Shown: in pieces, positions 1 through 8,102 of the stretch
Layout: every line of letters starts with the position of its first letter
How positions within the stretch are numbered: the stretch's first letter is position 1
Assembly (NCBI RefSeq): GCF_000661955.1
Contig: NZ_CP007597.1
Coordinates: 1,171,605-1,235,604, forward strand
Reading direction: 5' to 3'
Length of the DNA: 64,000 bases
Source: Stenotrophomonas rhizophila
Lineage (GTDB): Bacteria; Pseudomonadota; Gammaproteobacteria; Xanthomonadales; Xanthomonadaceae
Notes under the pieces: generated by a model
Database searches by the model: none
What the model was told of the DNA's origin: nothing
Seen by the model: only the letters and a program-made list of their open reading frames with translations
Position numbers and translations under genes: made by a program

Positions 1-182
1 ACGGCGATGACCGCCACGATGGCCGCAGCAACGATGGTGGCGGTCTGGTTGATGTACGGGATGAACCAGCAGGCGGCCAGCAGCACCAGGCTGACGATCG
101 TCCAGGTGATCAGCCGCATCCGGTGGTAGGCGACGATGGCGCCCGCCAGCAGGATGGCCAGGAAGGGAACGACAATGCTCAT
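1..182 (-). CDS. fadE: N-terminus of a FadE-like acyl-CoA dehydrogenase (cut by window edge)
   Basis: Only the first 60 codons are present; the gene runs off the left edge. The protein starts MSIVVPFLAILLAGAIVAYH and has two hydrophobic stretches. This resembles the membrane-associated N-terminus of FadE, the long acyl-CoA dehydrogenase of beta-oxidation in Gammaproteobacteria. The catalytic domain is not visible, so the call rests on this leader and on position. Its ATG overlaps the stop codon of the upstream hydrolase by four bases (ATGA), so the two are almost certainly one transcript with coupled translation. Control would come from the twin operators in front of the hydrolase. Confidence 0.55.
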   Translation of the reverse strand, partial: MSIVVPFLAILLAGAIVAYHRMRLITWTIVSLVLLAACWFIPYINQTATIVAAAIVAVIA

Positions 183-1099
183 GAGCGTGCTCCGGTGACG
201 TGCTCGGTAGTGGCGGACTGTGCAACGGCGGAGGCCGAGGGCAACACGTCCAGATAGTCCAACACAGTAGCGGTAAAGGCGTTGTTGTCATCACCGGCGA
301 CCATATGGGTGGCCTCCGGCAACTGCACATGGCGCGCATGCGGCACCAACGCGAGGAATTCGGCCACCGTCTGCGGGGTGACCAGCGTGCTGCGCCCGCC
401 GCTGACCAGCAGCAACGGGCATTTGACCTGGCGCGCCGCCTCGGCAAGCGCGTCCTGGTGCTGTTCGCTGTCGCGCGCCAGTTCGGCCACCAGGCGCGGG
501 TCCCAATGCCAGCGCCAGCGGCCATGACCATCCTCGCGCAGCAGGGCGCGCAGCGAATCGTCGGACTTGCGCGGCCGATGCGGCATGTAGGCCGAGATCA
601 CATCGGCGGCCTGCGCCAGCGAGGCGAAGCCGTCCGGATGGGCGGTCATGAACATCAGGATGCGTTCCACCCCGGCGGTGTCCCAGCGCGGGGTGATGTC
701 CACCAGCACCATGGCCGAGAACAGGCCCGGCCAGCGCGATTCGGCGAGCAGCCCGAACAGCCCGCCCATCGAGGCGGCAACCAGGATCGGCGGCTGCGGC
801 TGTTCGCCGGCCAGCACGATCAGGTCATCGGCGAACTGTTCGCCGTGGTAGGGCAGGTCGGCCGGGTTCCAGTCCGAGTCGCCATGGCCGCGCGCATCGT
901 AGGCCAGGGTCTGGTAACCGGCGGCGGCGAGGGATTGTGCGGTGGACGTCCAGGCATGCCGGGTCTGGCCGAAGCCATGGGCGAACAGCACGGTGCCGCG
1001 GCGCCCGGGCGAGGTGCGGGTGGCGGCCAGCACGGCATCGTGCGCGCCGGTCAGTCGCTCATCGTCAACGCGGGGCAGGGTAGAAGAAGGAATGACCAT
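179..1099 (-). CDS. alpha/beta hydrolase
   Basis: Alpha/beta-hydrolase-fold protein of 306 aa if started at the internal ATG MVIPSSTLPR; a longer reading adds ten residues. It has an oxyanion-hole HGFGQT, a nucleophile elbow AASMGG and a C-terminal EATHM carrying the probable catalytic His. The substrate is unknown; pairing with a fadE-like gene suggests an ester, a lactone or a CoA thioester from lipid breakdown. The shorter start is preferred because a good sigma-70 promoter (-10 at 1107-1112) places the transcript start within a base or two of this ATG, giving a leaderless message. The longer start would lie inside the promoter. The stop overlaps the next gene by ATGA. Confidence 0.85.
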   Translation of the reverse strand: MVIPSSTLPRVDDERLTGAHDAVLAATRTSPGRRGTVLFAHGFGQTRHAWTSTAQSLAAAGYQTLAYDARGHGDSDWNPADLPYHGEQFADDLIVLAGEQPQPPILVAASMGGLFGLLAESRWPGLFSAMVLVDITPRWDTAGVERILMFMTAHPDGFASLAQAADVISAYMPHRPRKSDDSLRALLREDGHGRWRWHWDPRLVAELARDSEQHQDALAEAARQVKCPLLLVSGGRSTLVTPQTVAEFLALVPHARHVQLPEATHMVAGDDNNAFTATVLDYLDVLPSASAVAQSATTEHVTGARS

Positions 1100-1113
1100 A
1101 CTCGCTAGTATGG
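1096..1113. promoter_or_regulatory. operator 1 (18-bp inverted repeat), probable TetR-family site
   Basis: CCATACT-cgct-AGTATGG is a perfect 7-bp inverted repeat with a 4-bp spacer. It covers the -10 element of the hydrolase promoter and the first bases of its coding region. A second copy of the same pattern lies 36 bp away at 1132-1149. Its place between tetR and its divergent neighbour is typical of TetR-type autoregulation; binding itself is inferred. Confidence 0.75.
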
Positions 1114-1134
1114 ACCTGCCCGTGGGCATGTCAA
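1107..1134 (-). promoter_or_regulatory. sigma-70 promoter of the hydrolase-fadE operon
   Basis: On the minus strand, TTGACA (1134-1129) is followed after 16 bp by CATACT (1112-1107). Predicted initiation near 1100 coincides with the hydrolase ATG at 1099, so the mRNA should be leaderless. The -10 lies in operator 1 and the -35 overlaps operator 2, so a bound repressor would block polymerase. Confidence 0.7.
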
Positions 1135-1149
1135 TACTTTGGGGTATGG
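1132..1149. promoter_or_regulatory. operator 2 (18-bp imperfect inverted repeat)
   Basis: CAATACT-ttgg-GGTATGG keeps the length, spacing and half-site sequence of operator 1, with one mismatch in each half. It overlaps the -35 of the hydrolase promoter. A lone half-site GTATGG recurs at 1247-1252 beside the tetR start, which hints at autoregulation. Confidence 0.65.
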
Positions 1150-1225
1150 AGGCCTGCCGCGGACCGCCGGAAGGGCGCCAAGTGCGCCACGGTGCGGGCG
1201 TTGGCGCGGGTCACGGCGTGCCATT

Positions 1226-1258
1226 TTGGCGGACACGGACCCCGGCGTATGGTTAAAT
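1226..1258 (+). promoter_or_regulatory. possible promoter of tetR
   Basis: TTGGCG at 1226-1231 and TATGGT at 1248-1253 are separated by 16 bp and sit just before the tetR ATG at 1266. TTAAAT at 1253-1258 is an alternative -10. The match is modest. The very short leader would again give a nearly leaderless mRNA. Confidence 0.4.
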
Positions 1259-1265
1259 CAACGCC

Positions 1266-1868
1266 ATGAATGAACCTGAAGCTTCCGCCGGCGAGCCACG
1301 TGCCGGCCGCAACAGCCGCCTGAGCGCGGAAGACTGGGCCCAGGCTGCCCTGGACCTGATTGCAGAACAAGGTGTCGGTGCCGTGGCGGTGGAGCCGCTG
1401 GCGCGTCGCTTGGGGGTCACCAAAGGCAGCTTCTACTGGCACTTCCCGTCGCGTGATGCGCTGCTGCAGGCCGCGCTGGAACGCTGGGAACTGTTCGAGC
1501 AGGAGCAGGTGTTCGGCAGCCTGGAAGACGTGCCGGACCCGCGTGCGCGCCTGCGCCAGCTGTTCCAGGTGGTGGCCCATGAAGTGCAGCCGCACATCAT
1601 CTACAGCGAGCTGCTCAAGGCGTTGGACCACCCGATGGTGCGCCCGGTCATCGACCGCGTCTCGCACCGCCGGCTGGAGTACCTGGTGGCCTCGTTCCGC
1701 CAGGCCGGGCTGAGCCGTACCGATGCGCAGCACCGCGCGCGCCTGGCGTATGCGGCGTACGTGGGCTTCCTGCAGCTGTCGCTGCAGCTGCAGCAGCCCA
1801 AGCAGGCTCGCGAGGATTTCGAGGCCTACGTGGAGCATGTGATCGAGACGTTGATCCCGCTCGGCTGA
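1266..1868 (+). CDS. TetR/AcrR-family transcriptional regulator
   Basis: 200 aa. The N-terminal helix-turn-helix (about residues 18-65) includes the recognition segment GVTKGSFYWHFPSRDALL, a textbook TetR signature. The remainder is a helical ligand-binding and dimerisation domain. It is divergent from the hydrolase-fadE operon with two 18-bp operators between them, so it most likely represses that operon and responds to a fatty-acid-related or hydrolase-substrate ligand; the ligand is inferred from neighbours only. No strong Shine-Dalgarno precedes the ATG. A clear intrinsic terminator follows. Confidence 0.92.
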   Translation: MNEPEASAGEPRAGRNSRLSAEDWAQAALDLIAEQGVGAVAVEPLARRLGVTKGSFYWHFPSRDALLQAALERWELFEQEQVFGSLEDVPDPRARLRQLFQVVAHEVQPHIIYSELLKALDHPMVRPVIDRVSHRRLEYLVASFRQAGLSRTDAQHRARLAYAAYVGFLQLSLQLQQPKQAREDFEAYVEHVIETLIPLG

Positions 1869-1893
1869 CGCAGGTGCCTGCGTTGCGACGAAG

Positions 1894-1921
1894 AAAAGGC
1901 CGCGGAAACGCGGCCTTTTTC
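1894..1921 (+). terminator. intrinsic terminator of tetR
   Basis: AAAAGGCCGCG-gaaa-CGCGGCCTTTTT is a perfect 11-bp stem with a GAAA tetraloop, followed by a T run. It lies 26 bp after the tetR stop codon. Confidence 0.92.
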
Positions 1922-1954
1922 GTGGGCGCGCATCAAGAGTGCCGATGCTGCGCA

Positions 1955-1985
1955 AAAGACAACGGCCCCTTTCGGGGCCGTTGGT
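1955..1985 (-). terminator. intrinsic terminator of the TonB-dependent receptor gene
   Basis: The 10-bp stem CAACGGCCCC / GGGGCCGTTG (1960-1983) has a GAAA loop when read on the minus strand and is followed there by TCTTTT. It stands 30 bp beyond the receptor stop codon. Confidence 0.85.
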
Positions 1986-2014
1986 TTACACCGTCAGATC
2001 GCGGTCAACTGCGA

Positions 2015-4915
2015 TCAGAAGCGCTGACGGTACTCCATGTACATGTAACGCCCGGGGGTGTCGTACTGGTAGTCGAAGGAGTTGGCGAAGGCCTGGGTGG
2101 CCACCGGCGGTTCCTTGGCGAATACGTTGTTCAGACCCACCGAGATCGTGCCATTCCACGGCACGGTGTAGCGCAGCTGCAGGTCGTGGTAGGTGGTGGC
2201 AGCCAGCTTGTTCTGCGGGTCTGCACGACCTTCCAGGCCGATGTGGTCCGGATCGCTGCACAGCGATGCGGTGCCCGGGAACTTGCAGTTTTCGGTCAGG
2301 CCGGAGAAGTAACGCACCGTCCAGCTCGCACCGAAGTCACCGTAGTTCCAGTTGGCGGTCAGGTTCGAGCGGATGCGCCAGACCGGGGTGTCGCGGGTAT
2401 AGGTGCCCACTTCAGACGGATCCCACTCCGATTCCGGCGTGGCCTTCTGGCGGTAGTTGGCCATGTAGACGCTGTCCCACACGAACGAGAACGAGCCGAA
2501 GTTCGTATCCGGGATCGAGTAGCGCAGGGTCAGATCGTAGCCTTCAACTTCCAGCTCACCCAGGTTCTGCAGGTAGCGGGCCATGTAGGTGATCTGGCCC
2601 AGCGCGTTGCGGGTCAGGCCGGAGTTGGCCAGCACGTCACACCAGCCAGCGCTGCCTTCCACATAGCACTGGTCCAGCATGTAGTCGGCGGTCGGGCGGC
2701 TGATCACGTCCTTGATGTTGATCTTCCACCAGTCCAGCGAGACGTCGAAACCGCTGACGAAGCTCGGGCTGTACACGATGCCCAGGCTCTTGGAGGTCGA
2801 GGTTTCCGGGCTCAGCTCCTGGTTGGACTTCCAATCAAACGGCCAGGAAGTCTGGGAGCCATAGCCTTCACGCTGCACGTAGCTGGTCGGAATGCCGGCG
2901 GCTGCGCAACGCTGTGCCACGGCTGCACCGCCGATGTACGGGCTGTCGCTCGAGCACGGATCGCCGTAGCTGTCGTAAGACTGGCCCGAACCACCGAACA
3001 GGTTGGAGATCGACGGAGCACGGAAGCCTTCGGCCCAGTTACCACGGACCATCAGGTCTTCGATCGGCTTCCACTTGAAGCCGAACTTGCTGTTGAGCGT
3101 GTCACCGAAGTTGCTGTAGTCCGAGCGGCGGGTGGCGGCGCTGATTTCCAGCAGCTTGGCACCCGGCAGGTCCTTCAGCAGCGGCACGGCCAGTTCGAGG
3201 TAGACATCGGTCAGGTCGTAGCTACCGGAGGTCGGCTGGCGGCCATTGCCCGAGCTCAGGCCGGCCGAGACGAAGGCGTCCGGCATGTCGTAGCCCGATT
3301 CCTTGCGCTTTTCCACACCGGCCGCGAAGCCCATCATGCCGCCCGGCAGTTCGACGATGTCGCCGGACAGGTTGGCGGTGAAGGCCTTGGACTTGTTCTG
3401 GTACTTGTCCTTGGCGTTGAACAGGATGTAGTCCAGCTGGTCCTGCGGCATGTTGCCCGCGCTGCTGAACGGATTGAAGGGCACGCAGCCGGCAATCACG
3501 GCACCCGGCGCACCGCACTTGACCACGCCGTCGGTGTCCAGGAAGGACGCGCCGGTGGCGGTGTACAGGTTGCCCATGTTGACGTCGCCAACCTGGGTGT
3601 CGATCTGGTCGGACACGTTGTAGCTCATGCCCGCATCCCAGCTGAAGAACCGGTCTGCGAACTGGAACGAGCCTTCCAGGCCACCGTACCAATGGAACGT
3701 CTTGACGTCCTGTTCGTAGAAGCGGTCCTGTTCGACCAGGCGGCGGTTCCAGTTGAGTTCGCGCGGGTTGCCGGTGTTCTTGGTCGGGTTGTAGTAGCTG
3801 TCAGCCGACAGGCCCTGGTCACCGCCCAGGTAGCTGCCCGCGCTGAGCGGGAAGCCGGCCAGCTGCTGTGCCGACAGACGCTGGTTGTACAGCGCATCGG
3901 TGCGGATGGCGATGGAGTCGGTCAGGTCGTAACGGCCCTGGATGAAGATCGACTTGCGCTCCTGCGGGGTACGCAGGTAGTTGTCGGCCGCGTAGTTGTA
4001 CGAGTCGGCGCTGCTGAAGGGATGGTAGTTGGCGAGGTTGTTACCTGCCGCATCCGGGTTCACCACGAAGCGCGAGAGGCCCGCGCGGTCGGCGGTGGCT
4101 TCGTCGTCGCTGCCAGCCAGATCGGACCATGCGTCGTAGTCATCGGTGCCGACGCCGTCGATGGTCAGGTCCCAGATACCGCCCGAGGAGGTCTGGCTGC
4201 TGTACTGCGAGGCACCCAGGCCGTACACCGGATCACGCGAGATCTTGCGTGCGCCGGCCATCACGGCCTTTTCCTTCACGTAGCTGGCACCGAACACCAG
4301 GCTGCCGCGCTCGTTGCTGCTGCCCAGGGTCAGGTCGAGCGCCTGGCGCTGGCCGTCGCCCTTGCTGAACTGGCCGTAGTAGACGTGCGCTTCGCCACCA
4401 TTGAAATTGTCGCGGGTGATGATGTTGACCACACCGGCGATGGCGTCCGAACCGTAGATGGAGGAGGCGCCGTCCTTGAGGACTTCAATGCGCTCCACGA
4501 TCGCGGTCGGGATGGTGTTCAGATCGACGGTGCCGTCCAGGGCCTGCACCCAGCGACGACCGTTGACCAGCACCAGCGTGCGCGAGGCGCCCAGGTTGCG
4601 CAGGTCGACGCCGGCCGAGCCATCACCGCCGTTGTTGAACTGGGTGTTGATCGCCGCGCCGTTGCTGGCGATCTGCTGCAGCACTTCGGCGACGTTGGTG
4701 CGACCGGTCTGCTGGATGGCTTCGCGGGTCAGGGTGAGGACGGGCTGCTGGGTTTCCAGATCAACCGAGCGGATGCGCGAGCCGGTGACCTGGATGCGAT
4801 CCAGGTTGGTCGGGCCGGAGGCCGGAACATCCTGGGCCTGCACGGCGCCCGTGGCACCCGTCGCGACCAACGCGACGATTACCGCGTCACGCAGTTTGTT
4901 GGATTTGAAATTCAT
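2015..4915 (-). CDS. TonB-dependent outer-membrane receptor
   Basis: 966 aa from the ATG at 4915, which has a GGAGAG ribosome site 8 bp upstream; longer in-frame readings lack one and run into the promoter. The signal peptide ends near AVQAQDVP. Next comes a plug domain with IQVTGSRIRSVDLETQQPV, LVNGRRW and IERIEVLKDGASSIYGSDA types of motif, then a 22-strand barrel ending in a terminal Phe (YMEYRQRF), the usual outer-membrane insertion signal. It would import a large substrate using energy from TonB-ExbBD. Xanthomonadaceae have dozens of such receptors, and the substrate cannot be told from sequence. It is monocistronic, with its own promoter and terminator. Confidence 0.95.
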   Translation of the reverse strand: MNFKSNKLRDAVIVALVATGATGAVQAQDVPASGPTNLDRIQVTGSRIRSVDLETQQPVLTLTREAIQQTGRTNVAEVLQQIASNGAAINTQFNNGGDGSAGVDLRNLGASRTLVLVNGRRWVQALDGTVDLNTIPTAIVERIEVLKDGASSIYGSDAIAGVVNIITRDNFNGGEAHVYYGQFSKGDGQRQALDLTLGSSNERGSLVFGASYVKEKAVMAGARKISRDPVYGLGASQYSSQTSSGGIWDLTIDGVGTDDYDAWSDLAGSDDEATADRAGLSRFVVNPDAAGNNLANYHPFSSADSYNYAADNYLRTPQERKSIFIQGRYDLTDSIAIRTDALYNQRLSAQQLAGFPLSAGSYLGGDQGLSADSYYNPTKNTGNPRELNWNRRLVEQDRFYEQDVKTFHWYGGLEGSFQFADRFFSWDAGMSYNVSDQIDTQVGDVNMGNLYTATGASFLDTDGVVKCGAPGAVIAGCVPFNPFSSAGNMPQDQLDYILFNAKDKYQNKSKAFTANLSGDIVELPGGMMGFAAGVEKRKESGYDMPDAFVSAGLSSGNGRQPTSGSYDLTDVYLELAVPLLKDLPGAKLLEISAATRRSDYSNFGDTLNSKFGFKWKPIEDLMVRGNWAEGFRAPSISNLFGGSGQSYDSYGDPCSSDSPYIGGAAVAQRCAAAGIPTSYVQREGYGSQTSWPFDWKSNQELSPETSTSKSLGIVYSPSFVSGFDVSLDWWKINIKDVISRPTADYMLDQCYVEGSAGWCDVLANSGLTRNALGQITYMARYLQNLGELEVEGYDLTLRYSIPDTNFGSFSFVWDSVYMANYRQKATPESEWDPSEVGTYTRDTPVWRIRSNLTANWNYGDFGASWTVRYFSGLTENCKFPGTASLCSDPDHIGLEGRADPQNKLAATTYHDLQLRYTVPWNGTISVGLNNVFAKEPPVATQAFANSFDYQYDTPGRYMYMEYRQRF

Positions 4916-5296
4916 TGCTCTCTCTCTCCAAGGGAATCTTGGGTATTCACTGGGGTGTTTGCCTGCAGCGGCACCAAATGAGCGCCAATCACCACGAGGC
5001 TGACTCGATAGTAACTGCCGACCGGAGAGAATTAAAGCCACGTTAATGGAAGGTGTGAACTAGGTTAAATTCGGCAAAGTCGTTGTGGATCAATGATTTT
5101 CCGCAGAAACACGCCTTTTGGGTCTCATTGGTTAAGCATTTGTGATGAAAATAGTTGCGGTTGATTTGTAACGGCATGTATCAGCACGTATCGACACGTC
5201 GCAGCGGCACGCCAAATGCGACATCGGCGATACGCCGGGCACGCCCTGGCACCGGCTCGCAGGGGCGATGCCGTTTGAGGATAGGAGTGCAGGCAT
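4916..5296. other. intergenic region, receptor 5' leader and upstream DNA
   Basis: About 110 bp of this is the untranslated leader of the receptor mRNA. The AT-rich part from 5040 to 5180 contrasts with the surrounding high-GC genes and probably carries regulatory sites. No open frame here looks coding. Confidence 0.6.
5031..5059 (-). promoter_or_regulatory. promoter of the TonB-dependent receptor
   Basis: On the minus strand, TTCACA (5059-5054) and TTTAAT (5036-5031) are separated by exactly 17 bp. Transcription would start near 5024, giving a leader of about 110 nt before the ATG at 4915. Confidence 0.55.
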
Positions 5297-5321
5297 AAAA
5301 AAACGCGCCATGAGGCGCGTG
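5297..5321 (-). terminator. intrinsic terminator of the outer-membrane protein gene
   Basis: Read on the minus strand, ACGCGCC-tcat-GGCGCGT is followed directly by seven T. It lies 40 bp past the stop codon of the 286-aa protein. Confidence 0.9.
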
Positions 5322-5360
5322 TTTTTGACTACTTCGACGGCGCCGCTCGGCGCCCGCCGA

Positions 5361-6221
5361 TCACAGATCCTGTTCGTAACGGACGTACGGCACGGTGCCT
5401 TCGTCGGTGCTCTCGTTACGCGGCGCGAACGGATTCTTGCCGCGGGTAATCACGTTCTCGGCACCCACGGTGAGCTGGCCGCTCCAGGGGGTGCGCCAGG
5501 TCAAGCCGACCCCGAGGCCTTCCCACTTGCCGGGCTGACCGGGCACATCGACCACGCGGCCGATGATGTTGCCGCTGAAGTTGCCGTAGCCGGCGCCGAT
5601 GGTCAGGCTCTTGCTGTCCCAGCGGTCCACGATGGCCGGGGAGGCGTCGGACAGCGGCACCAGGCGCGCCTTGGCGTAGGTGCCACCGATCGAGACGAAG
5701 CCTTCGCGACCGATGTTCTTCTGGCCGAACACGGTCAGGTCGTTCTGCTCGGCGCGCAACGCCGGGGATTTGTTCGGGCCGGCCAACCACGCCGGCAGGG
5801 TGTCACGGCCGGTGCCGGCGGTGATGCCCAGGCGACCGCCGGGGCGGTTGAACGCAGCGGTACCGCTGACACGGCGACTCAACGCGGTGTTCTCGTCGTC
5901 ATCGCCCAGGCTGGCCAGCATGCAATGACTAGCCAGGCCGCTGATGCTGGTGCCGCGGCTGCTGTTGCACAGCAGGCCCAGCGAATCGCCCGAGGACAAC
6001 CCGAAGGCGGCGTCGAGCGAACTGCGGCCGAAGTGCCAGCGGGCGCCCACGGCCTGTTCGCCGGTGGGTTCCAGGTACAACAGGGCCTCGACCTTGCCGC
6101 TGCCCTTGTTCCACACCGGAATCACCGTGCTGTCCTGCCGCGGCTTGTTTTGCGCATGCGCGCCCGTCATCGCGGCGAGGGCGATCACAAGGGCCAGCGG
6201 TAGACGCAGAAGGGAGCGCAT
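5361..6221 (-). CDS. exported protein, probable outer-membrane beta-barrel (Xanthomonadaceae type)
   Basis: 286 aa with a clear signal peptide (residues 1-23, cleavage after AHAQ). The mature part is rich in alternating polar and aromatic short strands with Gly turns and ends YVRYEQDL, which looks like a small barrel. I do not recognise a named family. A segment with two Cys (LLCNSS and ASHCMLAS) could form a disulfide. It is transcribed alone from a good promoter with a 5' stem-loop and has its own terminator. Strong promoter, stabilising leader and terminator together fit an abundant envelope protein. Confidence 0.7.
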   Translation of the reverse strand: MRSLLRLPLALVIALAAMTGAHAQNKPRQDSTVIPVWNKGSGKVEALLYLEPTGEQAVGARWHFGRSSLDAAFGLSSGDSLGLLCNSSRGTSISGLASHCMLASLGDDDENTALSRRVSGTAAFNRPGGRLGITAGTGRDTLPAWLAGPNKSPALRAEQNDLTVFGQKNIGREGFVSIGGTYAKARLVPLSDASPAIVDRWDSKSLTIGAGYGNFSGNIIGRVVDVPGQPGKWEGLGVGLTWRTPWSGQLTVGAENVITRGKNPFAPRNESTDEGTVPYVRYEQDL

Positions 6222-6254
6222 GGGAACTCTCAGACAGCAGCGGTGAGCACAAGT

Positions 6255-6270
6255 TCCCGCCGAAGCGGGA
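6255..6270 (-). promoter_or_regulatory. 5' leader stem-loop with UUCG tetraloop
   Basis: On the transcribed strand TCCCGC-ttcg-GCGGGA forms a 6-bp stem closed by the very stable UUCG loop. It would be the first structure of the mRNA, right after the predicted start near 6269. Such 5' hairpins protect long-lived outer-membrane protein messages from decay. Confidence 0.55.
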
Positions 6271-6275
6271 CACTG

Positions 6276-6304
6276 ATCCTAGGGCGTTTATGAATTCTTA
6301 ACAA
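6276..6304 (-). promoter_or_regulatory. promoter of the outer-membrane protein gene
   Basis: On the minus strand, TTGTTA (6304-6299), 17 bp, TAGGAT (6281-6276). This is the only AT-rich stretch in the gap. Confidence 0.6.
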
Positions 6305-6340
6305 GTCTTGGTTCTCCCCAGAACAAAACTCGTGCGGCAA

Positions 6341-7234
6341 TTACTGAAGCCGTTCAGGTGCCGGTGAGGAAACACCGGTGTCGCTGAACAGTATGGCGAA
6401 CTCCGTCAACGGAAAGTGATACTCCTGTCCGCAGAATTCGCAACGCACTTCCACCGCACCGGTCGGTTCGGCGGCCGCGCGGGCTTCTTCCTCGCCCAGC
6501 GACTGCAGCATGCCTTCCACCCGCTCGCGCGAGCACGAGCATGCGAAGCGCAGCCCCCGCTCGCCGAGCAGTTCCGGCCTCTCTTCATGGAACAGGCGGT
6601 GCAGCAGGTCATTGCCCGCCACGTCCAGCAGTTCCTGCTTGCCCAGGGTCTCGAACAAGGCGCTGGCGCGTGACCAGCCGTCGTTGTCGCCTTCGTCGCC
6701 GGGCAGCTTCTGCAGCAGCAGGCCGGCGGCCCGGGTGCCGTCGGCGGCCAGCAGCAGGCGCGTGGGCAACTGCTCGGACTGCCGGAAGTAGTCTTCGAAT
6801 GCCTCGTCCAGGCCGGCGGCGGTCAGCCCGACCAGGCTCTGGTAGCGCTGCGGTTCGCGCGGGTCCAGGCCCGGGTTTTCGATGGTGATGGCCAGCAGCG
6901 CGTCATCGCCCAGGGTGGTCAGGTCACGCGGGGCGTCGCCGCCGTCGGCCAGCTGCACGATGCCGCGCAGGGTGCCGGCGGCCGTGCATTCGGCGAACAG
7001 CGTGCGCATGGCGGTGTTGCTGCGCAGCTGGATCGACAGGCGGCCATCGACCTTGGTGTGGCCGGTGAACAGGGCCGAGGCGACGGCGGCTTCGCCCAGC
7101 AGCTCGGCAGCGGCCGGCGGGTAGACCGCGTGCGACAGGATTTCAGCCCAGCTCGCATCGAGGTGGACATGCACGCCGCGGACGCCGGCATCGGGGAGCA
7201 GGAAACGGACAAGGGTGTCGGATTGGGCGGTCAT
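6341..7234 (-). CDS. hslO: redox-regulated chaperone Hsp33
   Basis: 297 aa from [15 protein letters not shown], close to the usual 290-300. Hsp33 is a cytoplasmic holdase switched on by oxidative unfolding. The substrate-binding domain fills the first ~230 residues. The C-terminal zinc switch is intact: CSC ([12 protein letters not shown]) and CEFC ([12 protein letters not shown]), the CxC and CxxC pairs that bind zinc when reduced and form disulfides under HOCl or peroxide. It is divergent from mtgA. An in-frame upstream extension overlapping mtgA is rejected because it lacks homology. Confidence 0.96.
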   Translation of the reverse strand: MTAQSDTLVRFLLPDAGVRGVHVHLDASWAEILSHAVYPPAAAELLGEAAVASALFTGHTKVDGRLSIQLRSNTAMRTLFAECTAAGTLRGIVQLADGGDAPRDLTTLGDDALLAITIENPGLDPREPQRYQSLVGLTAAGLDEAFEDYFRQSEQLPTRLLLAADGTRAAGLLLQKLPGDEGDNDGWSRASALFETLGKQELLDVAGNDLLHRLFHEERPELLGERGLRFACSCSRERVEGMLQSLGEEEARAAAEPTGAVEVRCEFCGQEYHFPLTEFAILFSDTGVSSPAPERLQ

Positions 7235-7313
7235 CGGTTCTATGGGCGCGCGAAGTGGGATGCAGTTGCCGGATAATGCGCCGACAACCGTGCAAGCAAA
7301 GGATGCACCACTA

Positions 7314-8063
7314 ATGGGGGCAGAGCGCAGCAACCTCAAGGCCGAACCGGGCCTGGAACCACCGCGCCCGCGACGCTGGCACTGGAAACGACTGCTGTGG
7401 CTGCCGGTGCTGTTTGCCGCGTTCAGCGTGCTGCAGGTACTGGTGCTGCGTTTCATCGACCCGCCGGTGTCCACGGTGATGCTGTGGCGGTACGGCGAGG
7501 CACTGGGCCAGGGCGAGTGGGGCTACCGGCTGCACTACCAGTGGCGCGACCTGGACCAGATGGCGCCCAGCCTGCCCATTTCGCTGGTGGCCGCCGAGGA
7601 CCAGCGCTTCCCCGTGCACAACGGCTTCGACCTGCAGGCCATCGAAAAGGCGCGCGACCACAACGCCAAGGGTGGCCGCCTGCGCGGGGCCAGCACGATC
7701 AGCCAGCAGGTGGCCAAGAACCTGTTCCTGTGGCAGGGCCGCAGTTGGGTGCGAAAGGGCCTGGAGGTCTGGTACACGGTGCTGATCGAGGCGCTGTGGC
7801 CGAAGTCGCGGATCCTGGAGATGTACGCCAACATCGCCGAGTTCGGCGACGGCATTTACGGCGCCCAGGCGGCCGCACGGCAGTACTGGGGCAAGGACGC
7901 GGCGCGGCTGAGTCCGGCCGAAAGCGCCCGCCTGGCGGCCGTGCTGCCGGCGCCACGGCGCTACAACGCGGCCAAGCCGGGGCCGTTCGTGCAGCGCCGC
8001 GCGGCCTGGATCCAGCGCCAGGCCCGGCAGCTGGGCGGCACTGCGTACCTGGCCGACGACTGA
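7314..8063 (+). CDS. mtgA: monofunctional biosynthetic peptidoglycan transglycosylase
   Basis: 249 aa from the ATG at 7314, which has AAGGA ten bases upstream; longer in-frame starts at 7215 and 7260 are possible but overlap the hslO region. After a short basic head comes one membrane anchor ([20 protein letters not shown]), then a GT51 domain: AAEDQRF with the catalytic Glu, [21 protein letters not shown] and [10 protein letters not shown], all hallmark motifs. It polymerises lipid II into glycan strands on the periplasmic face. There is no transpeptidase domain, and the length matches MtgA rather than a class A PBP. Confidence 0.95.
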   Translation: MGAERSNLKAEPGLEPPRPRRWHWKRLLWLPVLFAAFSVLQVLVLRFIDPPVSTVMLWRYGEALGQGEWGYRLHYQWRDLDQMAPSLPISLVAAEDQRFPVHNGFDLQAIEKARDHNAKGGRLRGASTISQQVAKNLFLWQGRSWVRKGLEVWYTVLIEALWPKSRILEMYANIAEFGDGIYGAQAAARQYWGKDAARLSPAESARLAAVLPAPRRYNAAKPGPFVQRRAAWIQRQARQLGGTAYLADD

Positions 8064-8090
8064 CGATTCATGATCGTGACGCGCCCCGCC

Positions 8091-8096
8091 TACAAT
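8091..8096 (+). promoter_or_regulatory. possible -10 element giving a leaderless glycosyltransferase mRNA
   Basis: TACAAT ends six bases before the ATG at 8103. A weak -35 (TTCATG, 8067-8072) lies 18 bp upstream. If used, transcription starts at or next to the start codon; there is no Shine-Dalgarno, which fits. Confidence 0.35.
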
Positions 8097-8102
8097 CCCG
8101 GC

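Noticed and set aside
1874..4981. A 1035-codon open frame on the plus strand opposite the TonB-dependent receptor
   Set aside because: Typical antisense shadow of a high-GC gene: no ribosome site, no domain, and Val/Gly/Arg-rich composition.
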